Numbered from the stretch's first letter, positions 53,916 through 62,879 are shown. The stretch is 64,000 bases of DNA from Streptomyces sp. MNU76 (GCF_020982545.1 NZ_JAJKLK010000019.1:806001-870000); one strand, 5' to 3'. Notes: generated by a model not told the origin, from the letters alone. Program-made: numbers and translations.

Positions 53916-54405
53916 GGGCCGTGAATGGCTGGAGACGGACGGTGGTCCCTTCCTGCTGGCTCCGGTGTCGCTGCTCCCCACCTGGACGGGATACGAGGGT
54001 GACTACGATCTCGTCATCGAGGGGACGGACGCCGGGTGGTCGGAGGCCTACCTGCTGCCGGGCCGCAACGTGATGGTCCTCGGGGACGAACCCCTGGCGA
54101 GCACGGTCCTGGAGTCGCGTTCTCTGATCGTCCAGTGGGTGCACGCGAACTCCGAGGACGAGATGCGCGCGCACGCCTCCGAGGTCGATCTCGACTCCAT
54201 CGTCTGGCGCGAGGGCCCGGTGCTGGAGAGCGACGGGAGTCTCGCGCTCATGGACGCGGCGCTTCCGGGCGCCGAGGCGACCGAGGGCGAGCTGTTCGTC
54301 CTCGAACGCGACGCGGGCGCCTATCGGATCGACAGCGCCGAAGTCCCCCTCGCTCCGCACTGCGCGGCGAAACTTCACCGGCTCGTGCGGGTGAAAGCGG
54401 GTTAG
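53896..54405 (+). CDS. Immunity protein, Imm21 family
   Basis: A 169-residue cytoplasmic protein. EWLETDGGPFLLAPVSLLPTW at the start, VMVLGDEPLASTV in the middle and LRVKAG-like beta ending fit the Imm21 family of polymorphic-toxin immunity proteins. ATG 53896 follows AAAGGG and overlaps the end of the toxin remnant, the normal arrangement for a toxin-immunity pair. The frame is intact although the toxin is gone, so it could still protect against related toxins from neighbours. Assignment to Imm21 is from memory of the family pattern. Confidence 0.75.
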   Translation: MTHRAPEGREWLETDGGPFLLAPVSLLPTWTGYEGDYDLVIEGTDAGWSEAYLLPGRNVMVLGDEPLASTVLESRSLIVQWVHANSEDEMRAHASEVDLDSIVWREGPVLESDGSLALMDAALPGAEATEGELFVLERDAGAYRIDSAEVPLAPHCAAKLHRLVRVKAG

Positions 54406-54553
54406 TCCGCGACACGCGACACTCCGGGGGTCACCGCTTCGGCGGTGGCCCACCGGATCTTCGTCTCCGTCCTCCGGCAACCGTCGCTCTGCCCGGCCCG
54501 CAACCCCTAACATGCCGTGTCAAGTGCATGATCGGCGCGAAGGGCGAGCGAGC

Positions 54554-55944
54554 GTGGGCATCGAACACCTGGACGTACGGGCGCACGCGAGACAACGCTG
54601 GGCGGCCAGGGCCGCTCTGGGCTGCGCGGTCCTCGCCGTGCTGCTGCCCCTCGGCTACGCCCGCGGGGCGAGCCTCCTCCTCGTCGCCGGTGTCGTGCTG
54701 GGCGCCGGCCTCACCGTGGCCGCCCTCTGGTGGGTACTGACCCGGCGCGGCCCCGCCCGCGTCGCGGCGGGAGTGCTGGCCGTGGCCGCGCCGGTCGGCG
54801 TCGTCTGGTGGTTCGCCGTCGTCAACCTGCTCTGGGTCGTGATCGTCTCCGCCGCCCTGTGGAGCGTCGCCGTCTGGTCCGGCAAGTTCGCCCTCAGCAG
54901 CACCAAGTCCCATCAGGTGCACGTCCCCGAACACCGCGTCCCGGCCCCACCCGCCCTTTCCTCATCATGAACCCCAAGTCCGGCGGCGGAAAGGTCGAAC
55001 GCTTCCGGCTGAAGGAGCGCGCCGAACGACTCGGCGCCACCGTCCACCTGCTCGACCCCGCGCGCCACGAGGACGTGGCCGTCCTCGCCCGGGACGCCGT
55101 CAGGAACGGCGCCGACCTCCTCGGCGTCGCCGGGGGCGACGGCACCCAGGCCCAGGTCGCCGCCATCGCCGCCGCGTACGACGTCCCCCTGCTCGTCATC
55201 TCCGCCGGCACCCGCAACCACTTCGCCATGGACCTCGGCCTCGACCGCGACAACCCCGCCGCCTGCCTCGACGCCCTCACCGACAAGGGCGTCGAACTCC
55301 ACGTCGACCTCGGCTACGCCAGCGGCCACCCCTTCGTCAACAACGCCTCGTTCGGCGCGTACGCGGCCGTCGTACAGAGCCCCGCCTACCGCGACGACAA
55401 GGTCCGCACCACCCTGGAACTGCTGCCCGAACTGCTCACGCACCAGCGGGGCCCACGGCTCACCGCCCGCATCGGGGATGCCGTCATCGACGCGCCCCAG
55501 GCCGTCCTCGTCAGCAACAACGTCTACCGCAGCGACGACCTCGTCGGTCTCGGCCGCCGCGAACGGCTCGACGCCGGGGTGCTCGGTGTCGTCGGCGTCC
55601 GCGTCGACAGCGCCGCCGAGGCCGCCGGACTCGTCCTCGGTCCGAACGCCCCCGGCCTCAGCCTCCTCGTCGCCGACGAGATCGTCGTCGAGGCCGACCG
55701 GCCGGAGATCGAGGTCGGCGTCGACGGCGAGGCCCTCGTCCTGCCGACCCCCGTCCACTGCCGGGTCTCGTCGAAAGCCCTGCGCGTCCGCGTGCCCCGC
55801 GACCGCCCCGGCGTCCCCGAGCCCAAACCGCCCTTGGACTGGCGCCGGTTGCGCAAACTCGCCGCTGCGGTCGGCCGTACGGCGCTGCCCAAGCACCGCG
55901 AACGGTACGGCTGGGCACAGGAGTTGTGGAACCGCCGACGCTAG
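54554..55944 (+). CDS. Diacylglycerol kinase family protein with membrane N-terminus, frameshifted
   Basis: Lipid kinase of the DAGK catalytic family. The N-terminal 130 residues hold three or four membrane spans (ALGCAVLAVLLPLGYA, LLLVAGVVLGAGLTVAALWW, VVNLLWVVIVSAALWSVAVW). The catalytic part has FLIMNPKSGGGKVERF, LLGVAGGDGTQAQVAAIAAA (GGDGT), ISAGTRNHFAMDLGLDRD and VEVGVDGEAL-type C-lobe. The two parts are in different frames. One base missing in the C-run 54945-54948 explains this; repaired, it reads RVPAPTRPFLIMNPK. Repaired length is about 463 residues. GTG 54554 follows AAGGGCGAG. Confidence 0.88.
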
Positions 55945-56004
55945 AAACGTGGGTCGACCGGGTCCGCGTCGACAAGCTCCGCCCTAGCACGGTACTGATG
56001 GGGC

Positions 56005-57951
56005 ATGAGCGACGACGGCGAACATCCGCGCGACGAACTCCCGTCCGGCGTCCGGGCGTACCGGGCCACCGGTCGTCTCGTCGGCGGCCGCTACCGTCTC
56101 ACGGAACGCGTCGGATCGGGCGGCATGGGCACCGTCTGGAGGGCGGTCGACGAACTCGTCGACCGCGAAGTCGCCGTCAAACAGCCCAAGCTCCCTGGCG
56201 ACTCCTACGGCTCGCACGACCTGAACGGCCCGCATGGCCCGGACGGTCCGCATGGCTTGGACGGTCCGCATGGCCCGGACGGCCCCGGTCGTTCGGGCAG
56301 TCCCGCCGGGCCCGGCGGGACTGAGCAGGACGCCCGTCGGCGGGCCGCCAACCGGCTCTACCGCGAGGCCCGCGCCGCCGCCCGCGTCGACCACCCGTCC
56401 GCCGTCACCATCCACGACGTCGTGGTCGAGGACGGGGCCCCGTGGATCGTCATGGAACTGGTCCGCGGCGAGTCCCTGCACGAGGTGCTCCGGCGTGGCG
56501 TCCTCACCCCCGTCGAGGCAGCCCGCGTCGGCCTCGCCGTCGTCGGCGCGCTGCACGCCGCGCACGGCGTCGGCATCGTGCACCGGGACGTCAAACCCGC
56601 CAACGTCCTCCTCGGTCCGCACGGCCAGGTCGTCCTCACCGACTTCGGCATCGCCCACGTCCAGGGCGAGGAATCGCTCACCGTGACAGGGGAGTTCGTC
56701 GGGTCGCTCGAATGCGTCGCCCCCGAGCGAATGGCCGGTCCCGGCGCCGCCGGCCCGCCCTCCGACCTCTGGTCGCTCGGCGTCCTGCTGTACGCCGCCG
56801 TCGAGGGCTGGTCCCCCTTCCGCCGCACCACCCTGGAGTCCACGCTCGCCGCGATCCTCGCCGCCGAACCACCGGCGCCGGAGCGGGCGGGCCCCCTCGC
56901 CCCCCTGCTCGTACGCCTGCTGGCCAAGGACCCGGCGCTCCGGCCGGACGCCGAGGAGACCGCCGGGTTCCTTGATGAGGTGGCGGAGGGCCGGACGCCC
57001 GACCTCCGGATGCCGTCCGGGCTCCGCGAGTCGAGCGAGGACGTGGCGACGCGGACGCTACGGCTCGGCGAAAAGCCGCAGGGTGCCGCCGGGCCGCAGC
57101 AGCGCAAGCCGCAGAACATACGGGGCGAGGAGCCGGAGAACGCACGGGGTGCGAGACCCGAGGCCGTGCAAGGTACGAGGCCCGAGGCCGTGCACAGTGC
57201 GAAGCCCGAGAACGCACGGGGTGAGAAGTCCGATGACGCACGGGGTGAGAAGTCCGATGACGCGCCCGACACCGAAGTCGGGCCGGTCGGCGCCGTGCGC
57301 CCCCGGCGCAGGTCGCGTGCCGGTCGTCCCGTCGCTCTGGCCGCCGTCGGGCTGCTGCTGACCGCCGGGGGAGCCTGGGCCGGGGTCGCGCTCGACACCG
57401 GCGGCGGTGTCACCGAGGTCGCCGAGCCAACGGTCGGGTGGGTGGACGCCCGCGTCGAGTCCCCGAGCACCGACCGCACTTCGGGCACCACGGCCGGCAC
57501 GCGCTGGGTGGCCCACCGCGAGGAGGCCATGGACGCCGTCCTCTCCCTCCCCGGTTCCTACCGACGGCTCCGCGCGGAGGGCGGCGACGACGCGCGGCCC
57601 CGCACGGTCACCTACGAGGGCGAGAAGGTCGTCCGGGTGCGGCTGACGCAGTGGGACCGGGCGCCCGCCTCGCCCATGGAACAGGCCAAGGACGCAACGG
57701 ACATCGTGGCGGGCGACGTGAAGTCGACCGCCCAGTACACCGACACGGGCTTCCACGACCAGGAGGCCGTCCTCGCCGACACCACCCACTTTCTGGACGG
57801 CACTCCCACCCGGGTCCTGGAACTGATCGTGCGCACCGACGACGACCGGATGTACGAGCTGCGCGTGGACATGCCGAAGGGCACGGCGGACGAGAAGAAG
57901 GGGACGGCCGTCTTCAAAGGGGCGCGGGAACGGCTGGAGATCGGACCGTAG
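56005..57951 (+). CDS. Membrane Ser/Thr protein kinase, array member 6
   Basis: Intact 648-residue kinase: VGSGGMGTVW, VAVKQPKL, HRDVKPANV, TDFGIAH, APERMAG. Between the VAVK strand and the C helix sits a 45-residue insert with the repeat GPHGPD/GPHGLD, encoded by three 18-bp DNA repeats. The usual SPEYIAPER is SLECVAPER. A juxtamembrane region has ENARG/EKSDDA repeats. One membrane span near 440-463 (VALAAVGLLLTAGGAWAGVAL), then an outer domain (DAVLSLPGSYRRLRAEGG). It is separated from the other five by 7 kb of accessory genes but lies directly before the aldehyde dehydrogenase. Confidence 0.93.
   Translation: MSDDGEHPRDELPSGVRAYRATGRLVGGRYRLTERVGSGGMGTVWRAVDELVDREVAVKQPKLPGDSYGSHDLNGPHGPDGPHGLDGPHGPDGPGRSGSPAGPGGTEQDARRRAANRLYREARAAARVDHPSAVTIHDVVVEDGAPWIVMELVRGESLHEVLRRGVLTPVEAARVGLAVVGALHAAHGVGIVHRDVKPANVLLGPHGQVVLTDFGIAHVQGEESLTVTGEFVGSLECVAPERMAGPGAAGPPSDLWSLGVLLYAAVEGWSPFRRTTLESTLAAILAAEPPAPERAGPLAPLLVRLLAKDPALRPDAEETAGFLDEVAEGRTPDLRMPSGLRESSEDVATRTLRLGEKPQGAAGPQQRKPQNIRGEEPENARGARPEAVQGTRPEAVHSAKPENARGEKSDDARGEKSDDAPDTEVGPVGAVRPRRRSRAGRPVALAAVGLLLTAGGAWAGVALDTGGGVTEVAEPTVGWVDARVESPSTDRTSGTTAGTRWVAHREEAMDAVLSLPGSYRRLRAEGGDDARPRTVTYEGEKVVRVRLTQWDRAPASPMEQAKDATDIVAGDVKSTAQYTDTGFHDQEAVLADTTHFLDGTPTRVLELIVRTDDDRMYELRVDMPKGTADEKKGTAVFKGARERLEIGP
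56227..56280 (+). repeat. 18-bp tandem repeat in kinase 6
   Basis: Three 18-bp units (GGYCCGCATGGCYYGGAC) encode GPHGPD, GPHGLD, GPHGPD inside the kinase N-lobe. Confidence 0.85.
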
Positions 57952-58123
57952 GCAGCCGCCGCGCACGGACGTGATCCACGCCGCATTCGCGGCCGCACGC
58001 CACCGCCCGACGCGCTGATCAGCGACTTCGTTGCCAGCGATCACTGGCATGGTGTGTGCGCCCGGTGAAACCCTGTTACCACCGGGTACCCAAAGTCGTC
58101 CGGTCCGGAATACCCTGCGCGTC

Positions 58124-59779
58124 ATGACGGACTCGCAGGCCCCCGAAAAGACCGGCACGACCACCACGGGTACGACCGGCACGGCACGGACGACCGGCAC
58201 CAACCCCCTCGCGGCAGCCCCGCAGGGCGCCCGTACGGCCGCCGACGTGGTGACCCCCGAACTGGTCGCCCAGCTCACCAAGGGCGTGGTCGGCTCCGGC
58301 CGCACCGCCAACCACACGCCGTTCACCGGCGAGAAGCTCGCCGACCTGCCGGAGTCCACCCCCGAGGACGTGGAGCGGGCCTACGCGACGGCCCGCGCCG
58401 CGCAGGCCGTCTGGGCCCAGCGGTCCGTGCGGGAGCGCGCCGCCGTCCTGCTCCGCTTCCACGACCTGGTCCTCGAACGCCAGGCCGAGGTGCTCGACCT
58501 CATCCAGCTGGAGACGGGCAAGGCCCGCCTGCACGCCCACGAGGAGGTCCAGGCCGTCGCGGTCGCCGCCCGTCACTACGGCCGCAAGGCCCCCTTCTAC
58601 CTGAAGCCGAAACGGCACACCGGCGCCGTACCGACCCTCACCAAGGTCACCGAACTGCGCCACCCGCGTGGGGTGATCGGCCAGATCGCGCCCTGGAACT
58701 ACCCGCTCGAACTCTCCGTCGGCGACGCGATCCCCGCCTTCGTCGCGGGCAACGCCGTCGTGATGAAGCCCGACACGGAGACCTGCCTGACCGCCCTGTG
58801 GGCCCGCGACCTGCTCATCGAGGCCGGCCTGCCCGCCGACGTCTTCCAGGTCGTCCTCGGCGAGGGACCCGTCATCGGCCCCGAGGTCGTCAAGCACGCC
58901 GACTACGTCTCCTTCACCGGCTCCACCCGCACCGGCCGCGAGGTCGCCCAGGGCGCGGCCGCCCGCCTCGTCGGCGTCTCTCTCGAACTCGGCGGCAAGA
59001 ACGCGATGCTGGTCCTCGCCGACGCCGACATCGAGAAGGCGGCGGCGGGCGCCGTCCGCGCCTGTTTCTCCTCCGCCGGCCAACTCTGCATATCCATCGA
59101 GCGGTTGTACGTCCACGAGTCCATCGCCGACGCCTTCCTGGAGCGCTTCGCCGCCCGCACCAAGGCCATGCGCCTCGGCACGTCCCTCGCGTACGGCGCC
59201 GACATGGGCTCCCTCGTCGGCGAACGCCAGCTGGAGACCGTCACCCGCCACGTCGACGAGGCCGTGGAGAAGGGCGCGAAGGTCCTCGCGGGCGGCGTGG
59301 CCCGCCCCGACATCGGCCCCTACTTCTACGAGCCGACCATCCTCGACGGTGTCACGGAACCCATGTCCGTGTGCACGGAGGAGACCTTCGGCCCGGTCGT
59401 CTCCATCTACCGCTTCACGGACGAGGACGAGGCCATAGCGGAGGCCAACTCCACCGCGTACGGCCTCAACGCCTCCGTCTGGACCAAGGACGGCCGCCGC
59501 GGCCGCGAGGTCGCCTCCCGCGTCCGCGCCGGCACGGTCAACGTCAACGAGGGCTACGCCTCCGCGTACGGCTCCGTCCAGTCCCCCATGGGCGGCATGA
59601 AGGACTCCGGCCTCGGCCGCCGCCACGGCTCCGAGGGCATCCTCAAGTACACGGAGGCCCAGACGGTCGCCCAGCAGCGCCTGCTGCCCATGGCCCCGTC
59701 CCTCGGCATGGACGACGAGAAGTACGCCCAGTTCATGAGCCGCTGCCTCCGGGCGATGAAGGCACTCCGGCTGCGCTAG
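58124..59779 (+). CDS. NAD(P)-dependent succinate-semialdehyde-type dehydrogenase
   Basis: Aldehyde dehydrogenase superfamily, 551 residues, closest in pattern to GabD2-like succinate-semialdehyde dehydrogenases. GVIGQIAPWNYPLELSVGD, FTGSTRTGREVAQGAA, the general base Glu in LELGGKNAMLVL, and the catalytic Cys in FSSAGQLCISIERLYV are present. The first 35 residues are a Thr/Gly-rich tail before the domain. ATG 58124 lacks a ribosome site; TACCCT seven bases upstream suggests a leaderless transcript. The gene is followed by a very long hairpin. Substrate assignment is by family resemblance only. Confidence 0.88.
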   Translation: MTDSQAPEKTGTTTTGTTGTARTTGTNPLAAAPQGARTAADVVTPELVAQLTKGVVGSGRTANHTPFTGEKLADLPESTPEDVERAYATARAAQAVWAQRSVRERAAVLLRFHDLVLERQAEVLDLIQLETGKARLHAHEEVQAVAVAARHYGRKAPFYLKPKRHTGAVPTLTKVTELRHPRGVIGQIAPWNYPLELSVGDAIPAFVAGNAVVMKPDTETCLTALWARDLLIEAGLPADVFQVVLGEGPVIGPEVVKHADYVSFTGSTRTGREVAQGAAARLVGVSLELGGKNAMLVLADADIEKAAAGAVRACFSSAGQLCISIERLYVHESIADAFLERFAARTKAMRLGTSLAYGADMGSLVGERQLETVTRHVDEAVEKGAKVLAGGVARPDIGPYFYEPTILDGVTEPMSVCTEETFGPVVSIYRFTDEDEAIAEANSTAYGLNASVWTKDGRRGREVASRVRAGTVNVNEGYASAYGSVQSPMGGMKDSGLGRRHGSEGILKYTEAQTVAQQRLLPMAPSLGMDDEKYAQFMSRCLRAMKALRLR

Positions 59780-59780
59780 C

Positions 59781-59939
59781 GGGTGTTTCGAAAGTCCTGT
59801 GCGGTGCCCGCGGTGTCCGGTGCGTGCTCTCGGCGTGCCGGACGAAAGCCCTCGTACTGGACGTGCTTGGGGTTTCGGCCGGTGCGGCGAGAGTGCGTGC
59901 CGGGCGCCGTGGGTGCTGTGCGGGACTTTCGAAACACCC
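59781..59939 (+). ncRNA. 159-nt strand-specific hairpin with G-U pairs
   Basis: GGGTGTTTCGAAAGTCC at the left end pairs with its exact complement at the right end. In total about 72 of 79 possible pairs form if G-U is counted, around a tiny loop near 59860. In the first 52 positions every departure from Watson-Crick pairing is a G-U wobble on the plus strand. On the minus strand the same positions would be A-C mismatches. The gene upstream would transcribe it. It may be a processed or protective 3' structure, an unusual terminator, or a mobile hairpin element. Confidence 0.75.
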
Positions 59940-59942
59940 CCT

Positions 59943-60011
59943 GGCGGCCCCTGCCCTCAGCGGCGCGGGGCTGTATCGACATGCGGCTCCGCCGCGTGGG
60001 CGTGAGCAACC
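59943..60011 (+). repeat. Dispersed repeat copy
   Basis: Shares GGCGCGGGGCTG and ATGCGGCTCCGCCGCGTGGG with the copy at 15191. It lies between the hairpin and the oxidoreductase gene. Confidence 0.6.
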
Positions 60012-60055
60012 ACATACGGCCCGCAGACAAGGACCGTTCTCAACGAGGAGAACAA

Positions 60056-61837
60056 GTGTCGTACGACTACGACGTCATCGTCGTCGGATCCGGTTTCGGC
60101 GGCTCGGTCACCGCCCTGCGCCTGACCGAGAAGGGCTACAAGGTCGGCGTCCTCGAAGCGGGCCGTCGCTTCACCCGCGCCACCCTCCCCAAGAACTCCT
60201 GGGACCTGAAGAACTACCTCTGGGCGCCCGCCCTCGGCCTGTACGGCATCCAGCGCATCCACCTCCTCGGCAACGTCATGGTGCTGGCCGGAGCAGGCGT
60301 GGGCGGCGGCTCCCTCAACTACGCCAACACCCTCTACGTGCCGCCCGAGCCGTTCTTCGAGGACCCGCAGTGGAAGGACATCACCGACTGGCAGGAGGAG
60401 TTGAAGCCGTACTACGACCAGGCCCGCCGCATGCTCGGCGTACGGCTCAACCCGACGATGACCCCGTCGGACGTGCACCTGAAGGCCGCAGCCGAGCGGA
60501 TGGGCGTCGGCGACAGCTTCCACCTCGCCCCGGTCGGCGTCTTCTTCGGTGACGGCGAGGACGCCGACGGCAAGGCGAAGGCCGCGCCGGGCGACCAGGT
60601 CGCGGACCCGTACTTCGGCGGCGCGGGCCCCGCCCGCAACGCCTGCACCGAGTGCGGCGCATGCATGACCGGCTGCCGTCACGGCGCGAAGAACACGCTC
60701 AACGAGAACTACCTCCACCTCGCCGAGAAGGCGGGCGCGGTCGTCCACCCGATGACCACGGTCGTGGCCGTGACGGAGGACTCGCAGGGCGGCTACGCCG
60801 TGACGACCCTCCCGACCGACAACCGCAGAAAGGGCGAGGGCCGGGTGCTCAAGGCCCACCGCGTCGTCCTCGCGGCCGGCACCTACGGCACCCAGACCCT
60901 CCTGCACCGGATGAAGGAGGGCGGCCAACTCCCGCACCTCTCGGACCGTCTGGGCATGCTGACCCGCACCAACTCCGAAGCGCTGGTCGGTGCCCAGACC
61001 GACAACCGCCGCTACCGCAAGGCGCACGGCGCGCCCGAGGTCGACTTCACCCGCGGCGTGGCGATCACCTCCTCCATCCACCCGGACGAGAACACCCACA
61101 TCGAGCCGGTCCGCTACGGCAAGGGCTCCAACGCGATGGGCGGCCTGTCGATCCTCCAGGTCCCGTACGCGGGCAGCGCCGCGTCGGGTACCGCCCGCGT
61201 CCTCGGTTGGCTGGGGTACGCGGCCAAGCACCCCTTGCTGGTGGCCCGTTCGCTCTCCAACCGCCGCTGGTCGGAGCGGACCATCATCGGCCTGGTGATG
61301 CAGTCCCTGGACAACTCCCTGTCGACCCACCTGAAGCCGAAGGGTCTGGGCAAGGGCCTGTTGACGGCACGTCAGGGCCACGGCGCGCCCAACCCCAAGC
61401 AGATCGAGGTCGCTTCGCGGGCCGCCTCCACCATCGCCGCCGAGATCAACGGCTTCGCCGGCAGCAACGTGGGCGAGCTGATGGGCACCCCGCTCACCGC
61501 GCACTTCCTCGGTGGCTGCCCCATCGGCGCCACCGCGGACGACGGAGTGATCGACCCGTACCACCGCCTCTACGGCCACCCCGGCATCTCGGTCGTCGAC
61601 GGCGCCGCCGTCTCCGCGAACCTGGGCGTCAATCCGTCCCTGACGATCACGGCGCAGGCCGAGCGGGCGATGTCGTTCTGGCCCAACAACGGCGAGCCGG
61701 ACCGGCGCCCCGCACCCGGGGAGGCCTACGAACGCCTCACTCCCGTGGCGCCCCTGCACCCGGTGGTCCCGGAGGACGCCTTCGGCGCGCTCCGGCTGCC
61801 GCTGATGCCGGTTCCGACGGTGCCGCCGAAGAAGTAG
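60056..61837 (+). CDS. GMC-family FAD oxidoreductase
   Basis: A 593-residue flavoprotein related to cholesterol oxidase and other GMC enzymes. FAD Rossmann motif VIVVGSGFGGSVTALRLTEKG; GAGVGGGSLNYANTLYVPP; the C-terminal VVDGAAVSANLGVNPSLTITAQAE block. It also has a four-cysteine motif, CTECGACMTGC, near residue 200, known in a bacterial subgroup and suggestive of a metal centre. GTG 60056 follows GAGGAG at five bases; the longer open frame upstream covers repeats only. Hydroxy-steroid or alcohol substrates are possible. A terminator follows. Confidence 0.9.
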   Translation: MSYDYDVIVVGSGFGGSVTALRLTEKGYKVGVLEAGRRFTRATLPKNSWDLKNYLWAPALGLYGIQRIHLLGNVMVLAGAGVGGGSLNYANTLYVPPEPFFEDPQWKDITDWQEELKPYYDQARRMLGVRLNPTMTPSDVHLKAAAERMGVGDSFHLAPVGVFFGDGEDADGKAKAAPGDQVADPYFGGAGPARNACTECGACMTGCRHGAKNTLNENYLHLAEKAGAVVHPMTTVVAVTEDSQGGYAVTTLPTDNRRKGEGRVLKAHRVVLAAGTYGTQTLLHRMKEGGQLPHLSDRLGMLTRTNSEALVGAQTDNRRYRKAHGAPEVDFTRGVAITSSIHPDENTHIEPVRYGKGSNAMGGLSILQVPYAGSAASGTARVLGWLGYAAKHPLLVARSLSNRRWSERTIIGLVMQSLDNSLSTHLKPKGLGKGLLTARQGHGAPNPKQIEVASRAASTIAAEINGFAGSNVGELMGTPLTAHFLGGCPIGATADDGVIDPYHRLYGHPGISVVDGAAVSANLGVNPSLTITAQAERAMSFWPNNGEPDRRPAPGEAYERLTPVAPLHPVVPEDAFGALRLPLMPVPTVPPKK

Positions 61838-61842
61838 TTACG

Positions 61843-61882
61843 GAGAAGGACCCGCGCCCCCCTCCGAGCGCGGGTTCTTCTC
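61843..61882 (+). terminator. Terminator after the GMC gene
   Basis: A 15-bp stem (GAGAAGGACCCGCGC with GCGCGGGTTCTTCTC, one G-U pair), ten-base loop, then TTGT. Confidence 0.85.
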
Positions 61883-62076
61883 TTGTGTGCCAGGTGTGAC
61901 TGGTGAGTGCCGTGAAGGGTTGCCCTCGCAATAACTGTTTTCTTGTGTGACGTGAGTCATATGGATGGGTCGTCGAGCCGGTACAACCGACGGGCGCGCC
62001 CCGCCGTCACATACATGTTCGATGGGGCCTATGGGCCCCTGCGAGGCAGGAAACGAAAGTCACGAGGGTGGGGGAC

Positions 62077-62817
62077 ATGAAGTCGACGATGTCGCGGGTG
62101 GCGGTGGCCGTCTCGGTCGTGGCCACGCTGGGATTGACCGCGGCGTGTGGCGGGGGCGGCGACGAGGACAAGGCGGAGAAGAAGCCGTCGGCCGCGGGCA
62201 GCGCCTCGGCAGCCGAGGACGCCAAGAACGGGGAGGACGGCGCCGGGAAGGCCGCGCTGACCGCCGCCCAGCTGAAGGAGGCGGCCCTCGCGAAGGGGGA
62301 CGTGAAGGGGTACAAGATCGCCGACATGCCCGCGGAGGACATGCCGGCCGAGACCGTTCCCGCGCAGTCGGCCGCCTGTCAGCCCCTCGCGAACATGTTC
62401 TACTTCACCTCCGACCCGCAGGCGAAGGCCCGCGCCGGACGCACGGTCACCTCGGAGGACGAGCTTTCCGCCAGCGTCATCTCCCTCGCCCTGGCCGCGC
62501 ACGAGCAGGACGACGCCGAGAAGGTCATGGCCGATCTGCGCAGGGCGACGGAGAGCTGCGACGGGTACGAGCACGTCGGCAACAAGTACAGCGGCATCGA
62601 GGCCCTCACCGCTCCCGACCAGGGCGACGAGGCCGTCGCCTACAAGGTGAAGGGCGACATCGAGGGCGCCGAGATCCCGATGTCCTTCACGGTGGTGCGC
62701 AGCGGCTCGACACTCATCGGGTTCTACTCGATGAACATGCTCGACGCGGATAAGGCCGAGGTGCCGGACGCGATCCTGGACGCACAGGTCGCGAAGGTGG
62801 AGAAGGTCGCCGGCTGA
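62077..62817 (+). CDS. Lipoprotein of unknown function
   Basis: A 246-residue lipoprotein: signal ending LGLTAAC, then an acidic Gly/Ser linker and a globular domain with CQPLANMFYFTSDPQAKAR and TESCDGYEHVG, which has two possible disulphide cysteines. The domain pattern recalls the outer sensor domains of mycobacterial PknH-type kinases and related lipoproteins, but I am not sure. ATG 62077 follows GGGTGGGGG. It stands alone with its own strong terminator. A link to the kinase array upstream is only a thought. Confidence 0.85.
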   Translation: MKSTMSRVAVAVSVVATLGLTAACGGGGDEDKAEKKPSAAGSASAAEDAKNGEDGAGKAALTAAQLKEAALAKGDVKGYKIADMPAEDMPAETVPAQSAACQPLANMFYFTSDPQAKARAGRTVTSEDELSASVISLALAAHEQDDAEKVMADLRRATESCDGYEHVGNKYSGIEALTAPDQGDEAVAYKVKGDIEGAEIPMSFTVVRSGSTLIGFYSMNMLDADKAEVPDAILDAQVAKVEKVAG

Positions 62818-62834
62818 GCGCCCCCGGCGTGACG

Positions 62835-62879
62835 AAGGGCCCCGCGGAACGGCCGGCTCGGCCGTTCCGCGGGGCCCTT
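62835..62879 (+). terminator. Strong terminator hairpin
   Basis: A perfect 20-bp stem (AAGGGCCCCGCGGAACGGCC and its complement) around a five-base loop. Confidence 0.9.

Noticed and set aside
56227..56280. Regular repeats that could resemble a CRISPR
   Set aside because: Units are contiguous 18-mers inside a coding frame, with no spacers and no cas genes.
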